Positions 1 through 5,808 are shown, numbered from the stretch's first letter. The stretch: DNA of 7,077 nt from JBCCRH01 sp039208045 (GCA_039208045.1 JBCCRH010000341.1:1-7077), one strand, 5' to 3'. Numbers and translations are program-made. The notes: a model not told the origin generated them from the letters alone.

Positions 1-1
1 A

Positions 2-706
2 TTTATTGACGAGGCTCATTTAGTCTTTGACCAAGCTTCCGATGCATTGCTCGACCAAATTGAAGCGATCATCAAGCTGATTCGATCAAAGGGAGTAGGC
101 GTGTTTTTTGTAACTCAAAACCCAGCAGATATACCGGATGAAGTACTCGGACAGCTGGGGCTAAAGATACAACATGCGCTTCGTGCTTTTACGGCCAAAG
201 ATCGCAAAGCGATCCGTCTAGCTGCGCAAAACTATCCAGAAACCGACTTCTACAAGGTTGACCAGTTGCTAACAGAATTAGGGATTGGAGAAGCTATCGT
301 GACAGTGCTGAATGAAAAGGGGATTCCAACCCCTCTAGTACATACTATGCTTCGTGCACCTCAGTCGCGTATGGATGTGTTGACTAGTGGAGAAATTAGA
401 GAGATATTGAGGGATTCAAAACTAATTGATAAATACAATAAAGTGGAGGATCGCGAGAGTGCCTATGAGATTTTGGGTAGAAAAATTGAAAAAGCCAAAG
501 AAGCAGATCGACAAGAAGAAATGCGCAAACAACGCGAAAAGGCATCACGCAGCACGTCTAGTAGAAGAAGCCGACGCAAGCAAAAAAGTGCTCTTGAGCA
601 GATTATGGATAATCCTACCACCAGGCAAATGGGACGTACAATAGCGAGAGAGCTGACAAGAGGGTTACTAGGGGTGCTGGGGCTAGGTGGAAAAACGAGA
701 AGGTAG
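2..706 (+). CDS. HerA-like helicase / DUF853 family ATPase, C-terminal part (5' end outside window)
   Basis: The frame is open from the first bases, so the gene begins upstream and the TTG at 47 is not a true start. The visible 234 residues open with FIDEAHLVF, a Walker B strand with its acidic pair. FFVTQNPADIPDEVLGQLG follows about 35 residues later, then a segment ending HALRAFTAKD. This arrangement is typical of the DUF853 (E. coli YjgR-like) branch of HerA/FtsK-type P-loop ATPases, which are usually about 500 residues long, so the Walker A half is missing here. The middle is a charged helical stretch rich in Lys, Arg and Glu. The tail (RELTRGLLGVLGLGGKTRR) is the glycine/leucine-rich end seen in YjgR-like proteins. 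The cellular role of this family is not established; DNA translocation is only inferred from the HerA relationship. Two consecutive TAG codons end the frame. Confidence 0.88.
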   Translation, partial: FIDEAHLVFDQASDALLDQIEAIIKLIRSKGVGVFFVTQNPADIPDEVLGQLGLKIQHALRAFTAKDRKAIRLAAQNYPETDFYKVDQLLTELGIGEAIVTVLNEKGIPTPLVHTMLRAPQSRMDVLTSGEIREILRDSKLIDKYNKVEDRESAYEILGRKIEKAKEADRQEEMRKQREKASRSTSSRRSRRKQKSALEQIMDNPTTRQMGRTIARELTRGLLGVLGLGGKTRR

Positions 707-717
707 TAGACTACTAC
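703..717. repeat. Short palindrome spanning the stops of two convergent genes
   Basis: GTAGTAG at 703-709 is mirrored by CTACTAC at 711-717 around a single A. It contains the TAG stop of the DUF853 gene (704-706, followed by a second TAG) and reaches the first base of the thioredoxin stop on the other strand (717-719), which is followed by two more in-frame TAG codons. It could fold as a weak bidirectional hairpin, but no T-tract adjoins it. Redundant stops alone would also explain the sequence. Confidence 0.4.
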
Positions 718-1304
718 TATTTATCATTAGAAATCAAAGTAGACTTATACGATTTGCGGTATACCGACCATGGCGTGCGCTTATGATGGTCTTGGCCAAA
801 GTAAGAAATGATGCGCTCAAACTCTTGAGGGCTGCGATACTTACTAATTACTTGAATTACTCGTTGCTCACCATCTAAAAAGACAAAGGAAGGATAGATG
901 AGGCGATGACCTTTCAACAGCTCTGCTACAATGGAATGGTAACCTTTCTTACCGCGCTTGATAAATTCAAATTGCCTTTCCTTAAAGGTAATTTCGCGCT
1001 GTGTTTCTGCGTCGAATTTTACGGCATAGAAATTATCATTGATGTAAGTTGCTATTGCCGGTTGCTCAAGCGTGATGGTATCCATTCGCTTGCACCAAGT
1101 ACACCATTCGGTGTAGATTTCAATCATAATCTTTTTTCCATCTTTCTCCGACCGTTCAACAGCCTCTTCAAAGGATAGCCACTCGACATTTGTTCTTGTC
1201 GGCTGCTGGATCGTTTGAAAGATGGTGTTATTGGATTGAATAAATGTAAAAGACGTGGCAATAATGGCGACCACAAAAAGAAATGTGACGCGATAATTTT
1301 TCAT
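717..1304 (-). CDS. Exported thioredoxin-fold protein (thioredoxin_7 / DUF255-like)
   Basis: This is a 195-residue protein. Residues 1-22 form a short basic start followed by a hydrophobic run (FLFVVAIIATSFTFI), which indicates a Sec signal peptide or N-terminal membrane anchor, so the domain should sit in the periplasm. The core has E-W-C-T-W-C-K with cysteines at 68 and 71, the CxxC redox pair. A YPSFVFLDG segment at 137-145 supplies the expected cis-proline (P138). The WCxWCK pattern resembles thioredoxin_7/DUF255-type domains more than classical WCGPC thioredoxins. The likely role is thiol-disulfide exchange on envelope proteins; the substrate is unknown. A basic C-terminal tail of about 25 residues follows the fold. 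The ATG start is the only Met before residue 60. GAAGGGA abuts it directly, too close for a normal ribosome binding site. ribD lies 116 bp upstream on the same strand, and a candidate promoter at 1350-1357 suggests independent transcription. Confidence 0.85.
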   Translation of the reverse strand: MKNYRVTFLFVVAIIATSFTFIQSNNTIFQTIQQPTRTNVEWLSFEEAVERSEKDGKKIMIEIYTEWCTWCKRMDTITLEQPAIATYINDNFYAVKFDAETQREITFKERQFEFIKRGKKGYHSIVAELLKGHRLIYPSFVFLDGEQRVIQVISKYRSPQEFERIISYFGQDHHKRTPWSVYRKSYKSTLISNDK

Positions 1305-1349
1305 TCCCTTCTAGTTTTTCCGATGTAATTTCAAATCTCGTCTAAGGAA

Positions 1350-1357
1350 CAAAATTA
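1350..1357 (-). promoter_or_regulatory. Candidate Bacteroidota -7 box for the thioredoxin-fold gene
   Basis: Read on the minus strand the bases are TAATTTTG, a full match to the Bacteroidota -7 consensus TAnnTTTG, ending about 45 bp before the ATG. No TTTG-like -33 element is found 19-21 bp upstream, which lowers confidence. The 14-bp dyad ATATAG-TG-CTATAT at 1357-1370 touches its upstream edge. Confidence 0.4.
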
Positions 1358-1370
1358 TATAGTGCTATAT
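1357..1370. repeat. 14-bp dyad beside the -7 box, possible operator
   Basis: ATATAG (1357-1362) and CTATAT (1365-1370) are perfect inverted 6-mers separated by TG. They lie just upstream of the candidate -7 box of the thioredoxin-fold gene, within the expected -33/-7 spacer. A repressor could bind here. The sequence is very AT-rich, however, and such dyads arise by chance. Confidence 0.2.
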
Positions 1371-1420
1371 GCTATCTGTAGTATATTTTAATGGAAGTTT
1401 AACGATTGTTGATCGAAGTA

Positions 1421-2461
1421 TTAGGCATTAAAATAGATTTCCAACCGATCCCCAGCAATATCAAAAGTGTGGGTTGGTCTGCGTTGCAGATTAGGAGCAG
1501 GTATGCCATTTTTTATAGACTGGCTTCCTGTAAAGACTCGTGCTTCATTCCAAGCATTATTGGCCGCAAAGTATTGTAAAATTTGTGCACCGCCCTCTAT
1601 CATTAAGGTCGACAGATTGCGTTGATAAGCCAGTTCAAATAATTGCTTTGCCAGGGCAGTAAAATCAATAGTTACGTACTCTACATTGTCTTTTGGTGGT
1701 GGAGTAATAGCCATCGCTGTGAGAATAAGGGTAGGGGTGCTCTCATCAAACACATAAGCAGAGGTAGGAATACGGAGCTGGCGATCAAGGATAATGCGTA
1801 GCGGTTGCTTTCCAAAATAATGTCGATTAGTCAATCTTGGATTATCGATAAGCACCGTATTAGTGCCTACTAAGATCGCATCCACTTCTCCTCGCCATCG
1901 GTGGACAAGGCGCTTAGAATAATTATTGCTAATCCATACTTGCTGATCCACTTCTCCAATGAAGCCATGCTGATTACGCGCATACTTCAAAATTACATAA
2001 GGACGGTTTTCTTCTACAAATATATTCCGGATTTTACTGATTTGATCACCGGTTGCCTGTAGTACTCCAAAATGTACTTCAACACCTGCTTCTTTTAAAA
2101 TTTTTCTGCTCTGTCCAAATACCCCAGGTGTTTTATCTTGAGAAGCAATGACGACCCGCTTAATTCCATTTTTCAAAATCAAATTGGTACAAGGGGGGGT
2201 TTTACCATAGATACAACAAGGCTCTAATGAGACATACATCGTGCTGTCAGCAATGAACTGCTGCTGCTCTTGCTTAACACTACGCACTGCATTTACTTCC
2301 GCATGGGGTCCGCCATACTGCTGATGGTAGCCCTCTCCAATGATGGTACCTTCATGCACTAGCACTGCGCCCACCATAGGGTTAGGACTTACTTTTCCTG
2401 CTCCTTTCAGCGCCAGATCAAACGCTCTTTGCATGTATATTTCGTCAGATATATTCGCCAT
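1421..2461 (-). CDS. ribD: Bifunctional riboflavin biosynthesis deaminase/reductase RibD
   Basis: RibD is a cytosolic enzyme catalysing two successive steps after GTP cyclohydrolase II. It deaminates the diaminopyrimidine and then reduces the ribosyl side chain with NADPH. At 346 residues it is close to the usual ~360. The N-terminal cytidine-deaminase-like domain (about 1-145) has SPNPMVGAVLV at 25-35, H53-A-E55 with the zinc histidine and proton-shuttling glutamate, and the zinc cysteines C82 and C91 in PCCIYGKTPPC. The C-terminal DHFR-like reductase domain (about 153-346) has VILKYA (156-161), the segment from VDAILVGTNTVLIDNPRL (193-210), and LMIEGGAQIL (286-295) in the cofactor-binding region. 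One oddity is that RibD usually reads PC-x-H-x-G at the zinc site, while here the His position is Ile84. The ATG start follows a region with no Shine-Dalgarno motif. It diverges from the AP2 gene. No other rib gene is in the window, so it appears to lie outside a rib operon. Confidence 0.96.
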   Translation of the reverse strand: MANISDEIYMQRAFDLALKGAGKVSPNPMVGAVLVHEGTIIGEGYHQQYGGPHAEVNAVRSVKQEQQQFIADSTMYVSLEPCCIYGKTPPCTNLILKNGIKRVVIASQDKTPGVFGQSRKILKEAGVEVHFGVLQATGDQISKIRNIFVEENRPYVILKYARNQHGFIGEVDQQVWISNNYSKRLVHRWRGEVDAILVGTNTVLIDNPRLTNRHYFGKQPLRIILDRQLRIPTSAYVFDESTPTLILTAMAITPPPKDNVEYVTIDFTALAKQLFELAYQRNLSTLMIEGGAQILQYFAANNAWNEARVFTGSQSIKNGIPAPNLQRRPTHTFDIAGDRLEIYFNA

Positions 2462-2569
2462 AGTTGGAAGAGTACATTCTATTTACAAGGATAACTCTAT
2501 AATCTGCTTATTAGTTTACAAACTATCTTGGGCAGTCGTATGCGCAGTTAGCATTATATTCCGTTACTA

Positions 2570-2599
2570 TTTACAGTTCAGAAAAATTATTTATCTTTG
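2570..2599 (+). promoter_or_regulatory. Candidate Bacteroidota promoter for the HNH/AP2 gene
   Basis: TATCTTTG at 2592-2599 fits the -7 consensus TAnnTTTG. TTTA at 2570-2573, 18 bp upstream, is a partial match to the -33 TTTG element. Transcription would begin near 2606 and give a leader of about 85 nt before the GTG start. It lies in the divergent interval shared with ribD, for which no convincing promoter box was found. Confidence 0.4.
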
Positions 2600-2652
2600 A
2601 GAGATGCTGAGCAATAACATTTCTTTTACGTATATGAAGAGCTCAGTGCCCT

Positions 2653-2676
2653 TACATACTTTTTATGTAGTTTTTT
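2653..2676 (+). terminator. Weak hairpin plus T-run in the leader of the HNH/AP2 gene
   Basis: TACATA (2653-2658) and TATGTA (2664-2669) form a 6-bp stem with a 5-nt loop. After one G comes a run of six T (2671-2676), ending 15 nt before the GTG start. This has the layout of an intrinsic terminator and could act as an attenuator. The stem is AT-rich and would be unstable. A further pair, CTGAGC (2607-2612) with GCTCAG (2641-2646), could close a larger upstream loop. Regulatory function is inference. Confidence 0.2.
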
Positions 2677-2691
2677 AAATTAAGAGAGCGA

Positions 2692-3255
2692 GTGTTATAC
2701 AAAGTAAAACTTAAGAATGCTGATGATTCAGTATTACTAGATGATAAGGTCTATGATTATCTAACTAATGATCCTTATCTCAAGAAAGTAGATTTCATCA
2801 ATAATCTCCGCAAGCACTCTAGCGGATGTGCCGTTTTCCAAAAAACTTGGAAGAAGGCAGATGGAGGCTACAAAACAGAAACCATTTACCTGCACAAATT
2901 GGTAGCAGAAAAATATCTTTCAGAGACCAAGAGTGGAAAGCGCAACTTAGTTGGAGCTAAAAATGGCAATAAGCTAGACTGCCGCCTTGAAAATCTTATC
3001 TACCGCTCACGATCGGTGGCTAGTAGAAAAAGAAAAACAAGCAGTAAGATTGGCTATACGGGAGTGTACAAAGAAAATAACCGGTATCGAGCCGTTATTT
3101 CGGTCGATCGAAAATCAGTGCACATCGGTATGTTTGCTACTGCTGAAGCGGCAGCTTTGGCCTACAACAAAAAATCCAGAGAGCTTTACGGCGATGAAGG
3201 CAAAGTGAATCTCATAAAGGTGCAAAAAGAAGAGGGCAAGGAGGAACTAGCTTAG
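2692..3255 (+). CDS. AP2-domain DNA-binding protein with degenerate HNH module
   Basis: This is a 187-residue protein. The GTG start is chosen because an in-frame TAG lies at 2668 and no ATG intervenes; a purine-rich GAGAGCGA precedes it. Residues about 60-105 resemble an HNH_3 nuclease: YLHKLVAEKYL keeps the first histidine (H68). In the usual HIDGNxxNNRLENL-type motif, however, it reads GAKNGNKLDCRLENL, so the catalytic His is Ala89 and the first Asn is Asp96. Residues about 118-175 form an AP2/ERF-like domain, from KIGYTGVYKENNRYRA through HIGMFATAEAAALAYNKKS to the final VNL. AP2 domains bind DNA and often accompany HNH homing endonucleases. With the nuclease residues lost, a DNA-binding or regulatory protein is more likely, but this is inference. 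The C-terminus is Lys/Glu-rich. It is a single-gene unit whose TAG stop overlaps the mnmD stop on the other strand. No target or partner can be named. Confidence 0.8.
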   Translation: MLYKVKLKNADDSVLLDDKVYDYLTNDPYLKKVDFINNLRKHSSGCAVFQKTWKKADGGYKTETIYLHKLVAEKYLSETKSGKRNLVGAKNGNKLDCRLENLIYRSRSVASRKRKTSSKIGYTGVYKENNRYRAVISVDRKSVHIGMFATAEAAALAYNKKSRELYGDEGKVNLIKVQKEEGKEELA

Positions 3256-3923
3256 GACTTAATGGCGCGTATCATTTCGCGTTTACCTGGAGGCCCGGGC
3301 AGTGTTTGCACCTCAAAACCAATAGCTCTTAATGCGCGCTTGACGGCACCTTTAGCACAGTAGGAGACCCAAATCCCACCTGGACGCAGTGCTTGGTACA
3401 TTTTAGCTAAAATAGGTTCTTCCCACAATTCGGGCTGCGCCGTAGGCGCAAAAGCATCATAATAGATTAGATCGAACGCAGCTTTATAAGCGAGGCTTTC
3501 GAAATGTTTTTGCTCTTTCACTAGTTGAAACTGAGGGGAAAAAGTGTGTGGCTGCTCCCAAGGGATAGCATGAAAGCGTTGAAATACATCATCTTGCACC
3601 GAGTCCCCCATTAATTGAGGATAGTTTAACTGTTGAACCAGTTCTTCTGCAATAGGATAGGCTTCAACCGCCGTATAACTGATTTGTAATCCTCGCTCTA
3701 AAGTTTCCAAAAAGGTAACGTAGGCATTCAGCCCTGTTCCGAAACCAATTTCAAGAATATCAATCTCCTTTTGGTGCAGTGATTTTTCATTTAAGCCTGC
3801 TTCTATAAAAACATGCTTTGTTTCTTGTAGTGCACCATACTTAGAGTGATAGCTCACTTGGTATTGTTCTGACATCAGTGAGTGTGAGCCATCCTGCGTT
3901 TCAAAAATGATATTTTGTCCCAT
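3252..3923 (-). CDS. mnmD: tRNA (5-methylaminomethyl-2-thiouridine-34) methyltransferase, stand-alone MnmD
   Basis: MnmD is a cytosolic S-adenosylmethionine-dependent enzyme that makes the last methylation at wobble uridine 34, converting nm5(s2)U to mnm5(s2)U. The intermediate is supplied by MnmE-MnmG. The 223 residues correspond to the methyltransferase half of E. coli MnmC; the FAD oxidase half is absent, as in other stand-alone MnmD proteins. The start fits (GQNIIFETQDGSHSLMSEQ). SAM motif I is ILEIGFGTGLNAY (56-68), with the acidic strand end VEAYP at 86-90. The family signature DLIYYDAFAPTAQPELW spans 151-167, followed by YCAKGAVKRALRAIGF (188-203) and a PGPPGKREM loop (209-217). Without the oxidase, any cmnm5U made by MnmEG would need another route. 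The stop codon overlaps that of the AP2 gene in convergent orientation. Start choice is supported by an AGAAGGA ribosome binding site. Confidence 0.93.
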   Translation of the reverse strand: MGQNIIFETQDGSHSLMSEQYQVSYHSKYGALQETKHVFIEAGLNEKSLHQKEIDILEIGFGTGLNAYVTFLETLERGLQISYTAVEAYPIAEELVQQLNYPQLMGDSVQDDVFQRFHAIPWEQPHTFSPQFQLVKEQKHFESLAYKAAFDLIYYDAFAPTAQPELWEEPILAKMYQALRPGGIWVSYCAKGAVKRALRAIGFEVQTLPGPPGKREMIRAIKS

Positions 3924-3930
3924 GATTAGG

Positions 3931-3937
3931 TCCTTCT
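3931..3937 (-). promoter_or_regulatory. Ribosome binding site of mnmD
   Basis: On the minus strand AGAAGGA lies 7 nt before the ATG of mnmD. It is the only well-spaced Shine-Dalgarno sequence in the window; the other starts have A-rich or unremarkable leaders, as is usual in Bacteroidota. It supports the ATG at 3923. Confidence 0.55.
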
Positions 3938-3955
3938 GTGTTTTTTATACTACAA

Positions 3956-3989
3956 AAGCCCATTAGCGCTGTTTCACACTAATGGGCTT
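3956..3989 (-). terminator. Intrinsic terminator after the lipoprotein-ytxJ unit
   Basis: AAGCCCATTAG (3956-3966) pairs perfectly with CTAATGGGCTT (3979-3989), an 11-bp stem with a 12-nt loop. On the minus strand the stem runs into TTTTGTAG, a short T-tract, 15 bp after the ytxJ stop. It lies between ytxJ and mnmD in the same direction, so it should separate the two transcripts. No convincing TAnnTTTG box follows it, so mnmD may rely partly on read-through. Confidence 0.65.
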
Positions 3990-4004
3990 CATTAAGCCAT
4001 GATA

Positions 4005-4352
4005 CTATGCTATGTCTTCGAAGCATTCTTTCAGCTCCTCTACTGATATGTCTAGGTGAGAAGCCTCATAGGTACATTCTCCATTACGAATCAATAGCAA
4101 TTGAGGTGACTCATGGTGTACTGCAAATCGATCAGCAACGGCATTGGATATTGCTCTATAGCTGATTAGATCCAGGTAATAGGCTTTTAATTCATCTGCC
4201 GTAAAATCCCAGCGATCTTCTAATCTCATCTTAGCAATAGAACTGATAGAACAACGTGTACTATGCTTAAAAATAACAGTTGGAGTACTAGATGACTCTG
4301 CGACAATGTGGTCTAACTGATCTAATGAATTTAGCTTAATCCAATCTAACAT
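4005..4352 (-). CDS. ytxJ: Bacilliredoxin-like thioredoxin-fold protein YtxJ (BrxC family)
   Basis: This is a 115-residue cytosolic protein matching the YtxJ/BrxC family in length and motifs. WIKLNSLDQLDHIVAES opens the fold. FKHSTRCSISSIAKMRLE (28-45) holds the active-site cysteine C34, where Bacillus proteins have a T-C-P-I-S type motif. SPQLLLIRNGE (82-92) supplies the cis-proline (P83). The family acts with bacillithiol, reducing mixed disulfides between that thiol and protein cysteines. Its presence implies the organism makes bacillithiol, but no synthesis gene is in view. C93 and C110 lie outside the motif and could be resolving residues. It follows the small lipoprotein gene after 8 bp and is followed by a terminator, so the two probably share a transcript. 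The ATG has no Shine-Dalgarno sequence. Confidence 0.88.
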   Translation of the reverse strand: MLDWIKLNSLDQLDHIVAESSSTPTVIFKHSTRCSISSIAKMRLEDRWDFTADELKAYYLDLISYRAISNAVADRFAVHHESPQLLLIRNGECTYEASHLDISVEELKECFEDIA

Positions 4353-4360
4353 ACGGCGTT

Positions 4361-4528
4361 TTACTTATTAATAACAACAGTAACTGCTGTCTTAACAAGC
4401 TCAACTACGGTATCGTTCACAGAGAAATTATTGGGGCAACCATAGCCGCGATTACAAGAAGAGAATGCACTTGCACTCACTAATAGGAGGGCTACATAGA
4501 GATATTTTTTGAACCTTTTGCTTTTCAT
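4361..4528 (-). CDS. Small lipoprotein, 55 residues, upstream of ytxJ
   Basis: This reading frame starts at ATG (4526-4528) and ends at TAA (4361-4363). It encodes a lipoprotein precursor with a basic start (MKSKRFKKY), a hydrophobic segment (LYVALLLVSASAF) and a lipobox FSSC with the lipidated cysteine at position 25. The mature part is only 31 residues and begins CNRGYGCPNNFSVNDT, followed by a beta-prone valine/threonine-rich stretch ending VVINK. A second cysteine is at position 31. An in-frame stop lies about 24 nt upstream of the ATG, so there is no longer form. It precedes ytxJ by 8 bp on the same strand, and a TAnnTTTG box lies upstream. The -3 lipobox residue is Phe rather than Leu, a tolerated variant. 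Membrane location follows from the signal; function is unknown. The signal sequence, lipobox and operon position make it very unlikely to be a chance frame. Confidence 0.78.
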   Translation of the reverse strand: MKSKRFKKYLYVALLLVSASAFSSCNRGYGCPNNFSVNDTVVELVKTAVTVVINK

Positions 4529-4633
4529 TTTCGATGACTGTTTTGAATATTAAAATTTTATTAACTTTTCTTTTTGCGTTAACGCCAGATTCCTGGACTT
4601 TAGTACTTGCTTCCGATAAAATCTTTGTCGGCG

Positions 4634-4641
4634 CAAAACTA
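4634..4641 (-). promoter_or_regulatory. Candidate Bacteroidota -7 box for the lipoprotein-ytxJ unit
   Basis: On the minus strand the bases read TAGTTTTG, matching TAnnTTTG, followed by GCGCC. Transcription would start near 4627, leaving a leader of about 100 nt before the lipoprotein ATG. No clear -33 TTTG is visible. The leader contains a 10-bp palindrome, GCGTTAACGC (4576-4585), and next to it CCAG/CTGG (4585-4588 and 4593-4596). These might form small structures. Confidence 0.45.
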
Positions 4642-4698
4642 CAATCTTTCTATCATTAAATCCAGTACTACTATTGGGCGAACTCGATACTAGCCCTG

Positions 4699-4728
4699 TT
4701 GTTAATATCTTGGGTTTTACTATTTTTG
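4699..4728 (+). promoter_or_regulatory. Candidate Bacteroidota promoter for pdhB
   Basis: TATTTTTG at 4721-4728 matches the -7 consensus TAnnTTTG. TTG at 4699-4701, 19 bp upstream, fits the -33 element in both sequence and spacing. This is the best-formed promoter in the window. Predicted transcription starts near 4735, with a leader of about 50 nt ending in A-rich TAACATAAA before the ATG. It diverges from the lipoprotein-ytxJ promoter. Confidence 0.55.
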
Positions 4729-4786
4729 CCCTATTGAAACAAAAAACATACGATATATTTCACTAAACTTCTAAGATTAACATAAA

Positions 4787-5773
4787 ATGGCTAGAGTTTT
4801 AGCACTTCGAGATGCACTACGAGAAGCGATGGTTGAAGAAATGCGCCGCGACGAAACAGTTTTCCTCATGGGAGAAGAAGTGGCAGAATACAACGGTGCC
4901 TATAAGGTGAGCAAAGGCATGCTAGATGAATTTGGTGCCAAACGGGTGATCGATACTCCTATTGCTGAACTTGGTTTTGCTGGTATAGGCGTTGGTGCAG
5001 CCATGAATGGTTTGCGCCCAATTGTAGAATTCATGACTTGGAATTTCGCCGTTTTGGCATTTGACCAGATTGTGAATAATGCGGCCAAGACCGTATCGCA
5101 GTCAGCTAGCGAATTTAACTGTCCGATTGTTTTTCGTGGACCTTCTGGCTCGGCGGGACAATTAGCACAGCAGCATTCTCAAACCTTTGAAAGCTGGCTA
5201 GCGAATGTGCCAGGCCTTAAGGTTATTTCCTGTATTGATCCAGCCGATTCTAAAGGCTTGTTGAAAGCAGCGATTCGCGATAATGATCCAGTTTGCGTCA
5301 TGGAATCAGAAATGCTGTACGGCCACAAAGGAGAAGTGCCAGATGGAGATTATCTAGTGCCCATTGGCAAAGCTGCAGTGCGCCGCGAAGGAACAGACGT
5401 CACCCTCGTTTCTTTCAATAAAATGATGCTGCCGGCTCTAGAAGCCGCTGAACTATTGGAGAAAGAGGGTATCTCTGCTGAGGTAATCGATCTGCGTACG
5501 ATCCGACCACTAGATTATGAGACGGTAGTTAATTCTGTTAAGAAAACGAATCGTTTGATTGTAGTAGACGAATCGTGGCCGTTTGCCGGTATCTCAGCAG
5601 AAGTCACTTATGGCATTCAGAAGGAAGCATTTGATTATTTGGATGCGCCTGTAATACGCATCAATGCAGCTGATACATCGCTGCCTTATGCACCTACTCT
5701 AGTAGACGCTTATCTGCCTAATGCAGGCAAGATAGTAAAAGCGGTGAAGGAAGTGATGTATATAAGAGGATAA
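4787..5773 (+). CDS. pdhB: Pyruvate dehydrogenase E1 component, beta subunit
   Basis: This is the beta chain of the alpha2beta2 thiamine-diphosphate-dependent E1, which decarboxylates pyruvate and acetylates the lipoyl domain of E2 to feed acetyl-CoA synthesis. At 328 residues it is the full family length. The N-terminal pyrimidine-binding domain (about 4-180) shows FLMGEEVAEYNGAYKVSKGM (26-45) and RVIDTPIAELGFAGIGVGAA (53-72), with E61 as the glutamate expected to contact the cofactor pyrimidine ring. FRGPSGSAGQLAQQHSQTFE (116-135) carries H130, the active-site histidine. The C-terminal transketolase-type domain (about 195-320) includes EVIDLRTIRPLDYETV (232-247) and VVDESWPFAGISAEV (259-273). 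The RGPSG...QHSQ signature favours pyruvate over branched-chain E1. pdhA and the E2 gene are not adjacent: lipoprotein-ytxJ is divergent upstream and an M16 protease converges downstream. It is therefore transcribed alone, probably from its own promoter. Confidence 0.96.
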   Translation: MARVLALRDALREAMVEEMRRDETVFLMGEEVAEYNGAYKVSKGMLDEFGAKRVIDTPIAELGFAGIGVGAAMNGLRPIVEFMTWNFAVLAFDQIVNNAAKTVSQSASEFNCPIVFRGPSGSAGQLAQQHSQTFESWLANVPGLKVISCIDPADSKGLLKAAIRDNDPVCVMESEMLYGHKGEVPDGDYLVPIGKAAVRREGTDVTLVSFNKMMLPALEAAELLEKEGISAEVIDLRTIRPLDYETVVNSVKKTNRLIVVDESWPFAGISAEVTYGIQKEAFDYLDAPVIRINAADTSLPYAPTLVDAYLPNAGKIVKAVKEVMYIRG

Positions 5774-5780
5774 GCTGGGA

Positions 5781-5808
5781 GGTAGCATGGTGGTCGGTAC
5801 ATGGTGTG
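5781..5808 (+). repeat. Imperfect direct repeat at the left edge of the 31-bp palindrome
   Basis: GGTAGCATGGTGG (5781-5793) is nearly repeated as GGTACATGGTGTG (5796-5808), with one G omitted and the end shifted. The second copy is the outer part of the palindrome's left arm. It may be the trace of a slippage or insertion event, or chance in a GT-rich stretch. Confidence 0.3.

Noticed and set aside
47..49. TTG at 47 as the start of the DUF853 gene
   Set aside because: The frame continues open to base 2 and the upstream codons encode the conserved Walker B FIDEAHLVF, so the gene starts outside the window.
426..644. Plus-strand open frame of 72 codons inside the DUF853 gene
   Set aside because: It is an alternate-frame shadow of the Lys/Arg/Glu-rich segment, whose codon composition favours long alternate frames.
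906..1178. Plus-strand open frame of 90 codons
   Set aside because: It lies wholly antisense to the thioredoxin-fold gene, whose CxxC and cis-proline motifs are clear, and its translation shows no recognisable domain.
2193..2199. Run of seven G (seven C in ribD) as a possible phase-variation tract
   Set aside because: It encodes the required Thr-Pro-Pro of the zinc-binding PPC motif and is in frame; housekeeping ribD is an unlikely phase-variable gene.
2340..2600. Plus-strand open frame of 86 codons
   Set aside because: Its first half is antisense to the ribD deaminase domain and the rest crosses the divergent promoter region; no signal or domain supports it.
4576..4596. Palindrome GCGTTAACGC and adjacent CCAG/CTGG as a riboswitch or operator
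   Set aside because: The arms are only 4-5 bp and match no known riboswitch layout; noted only as part of the lipoprotein leader.
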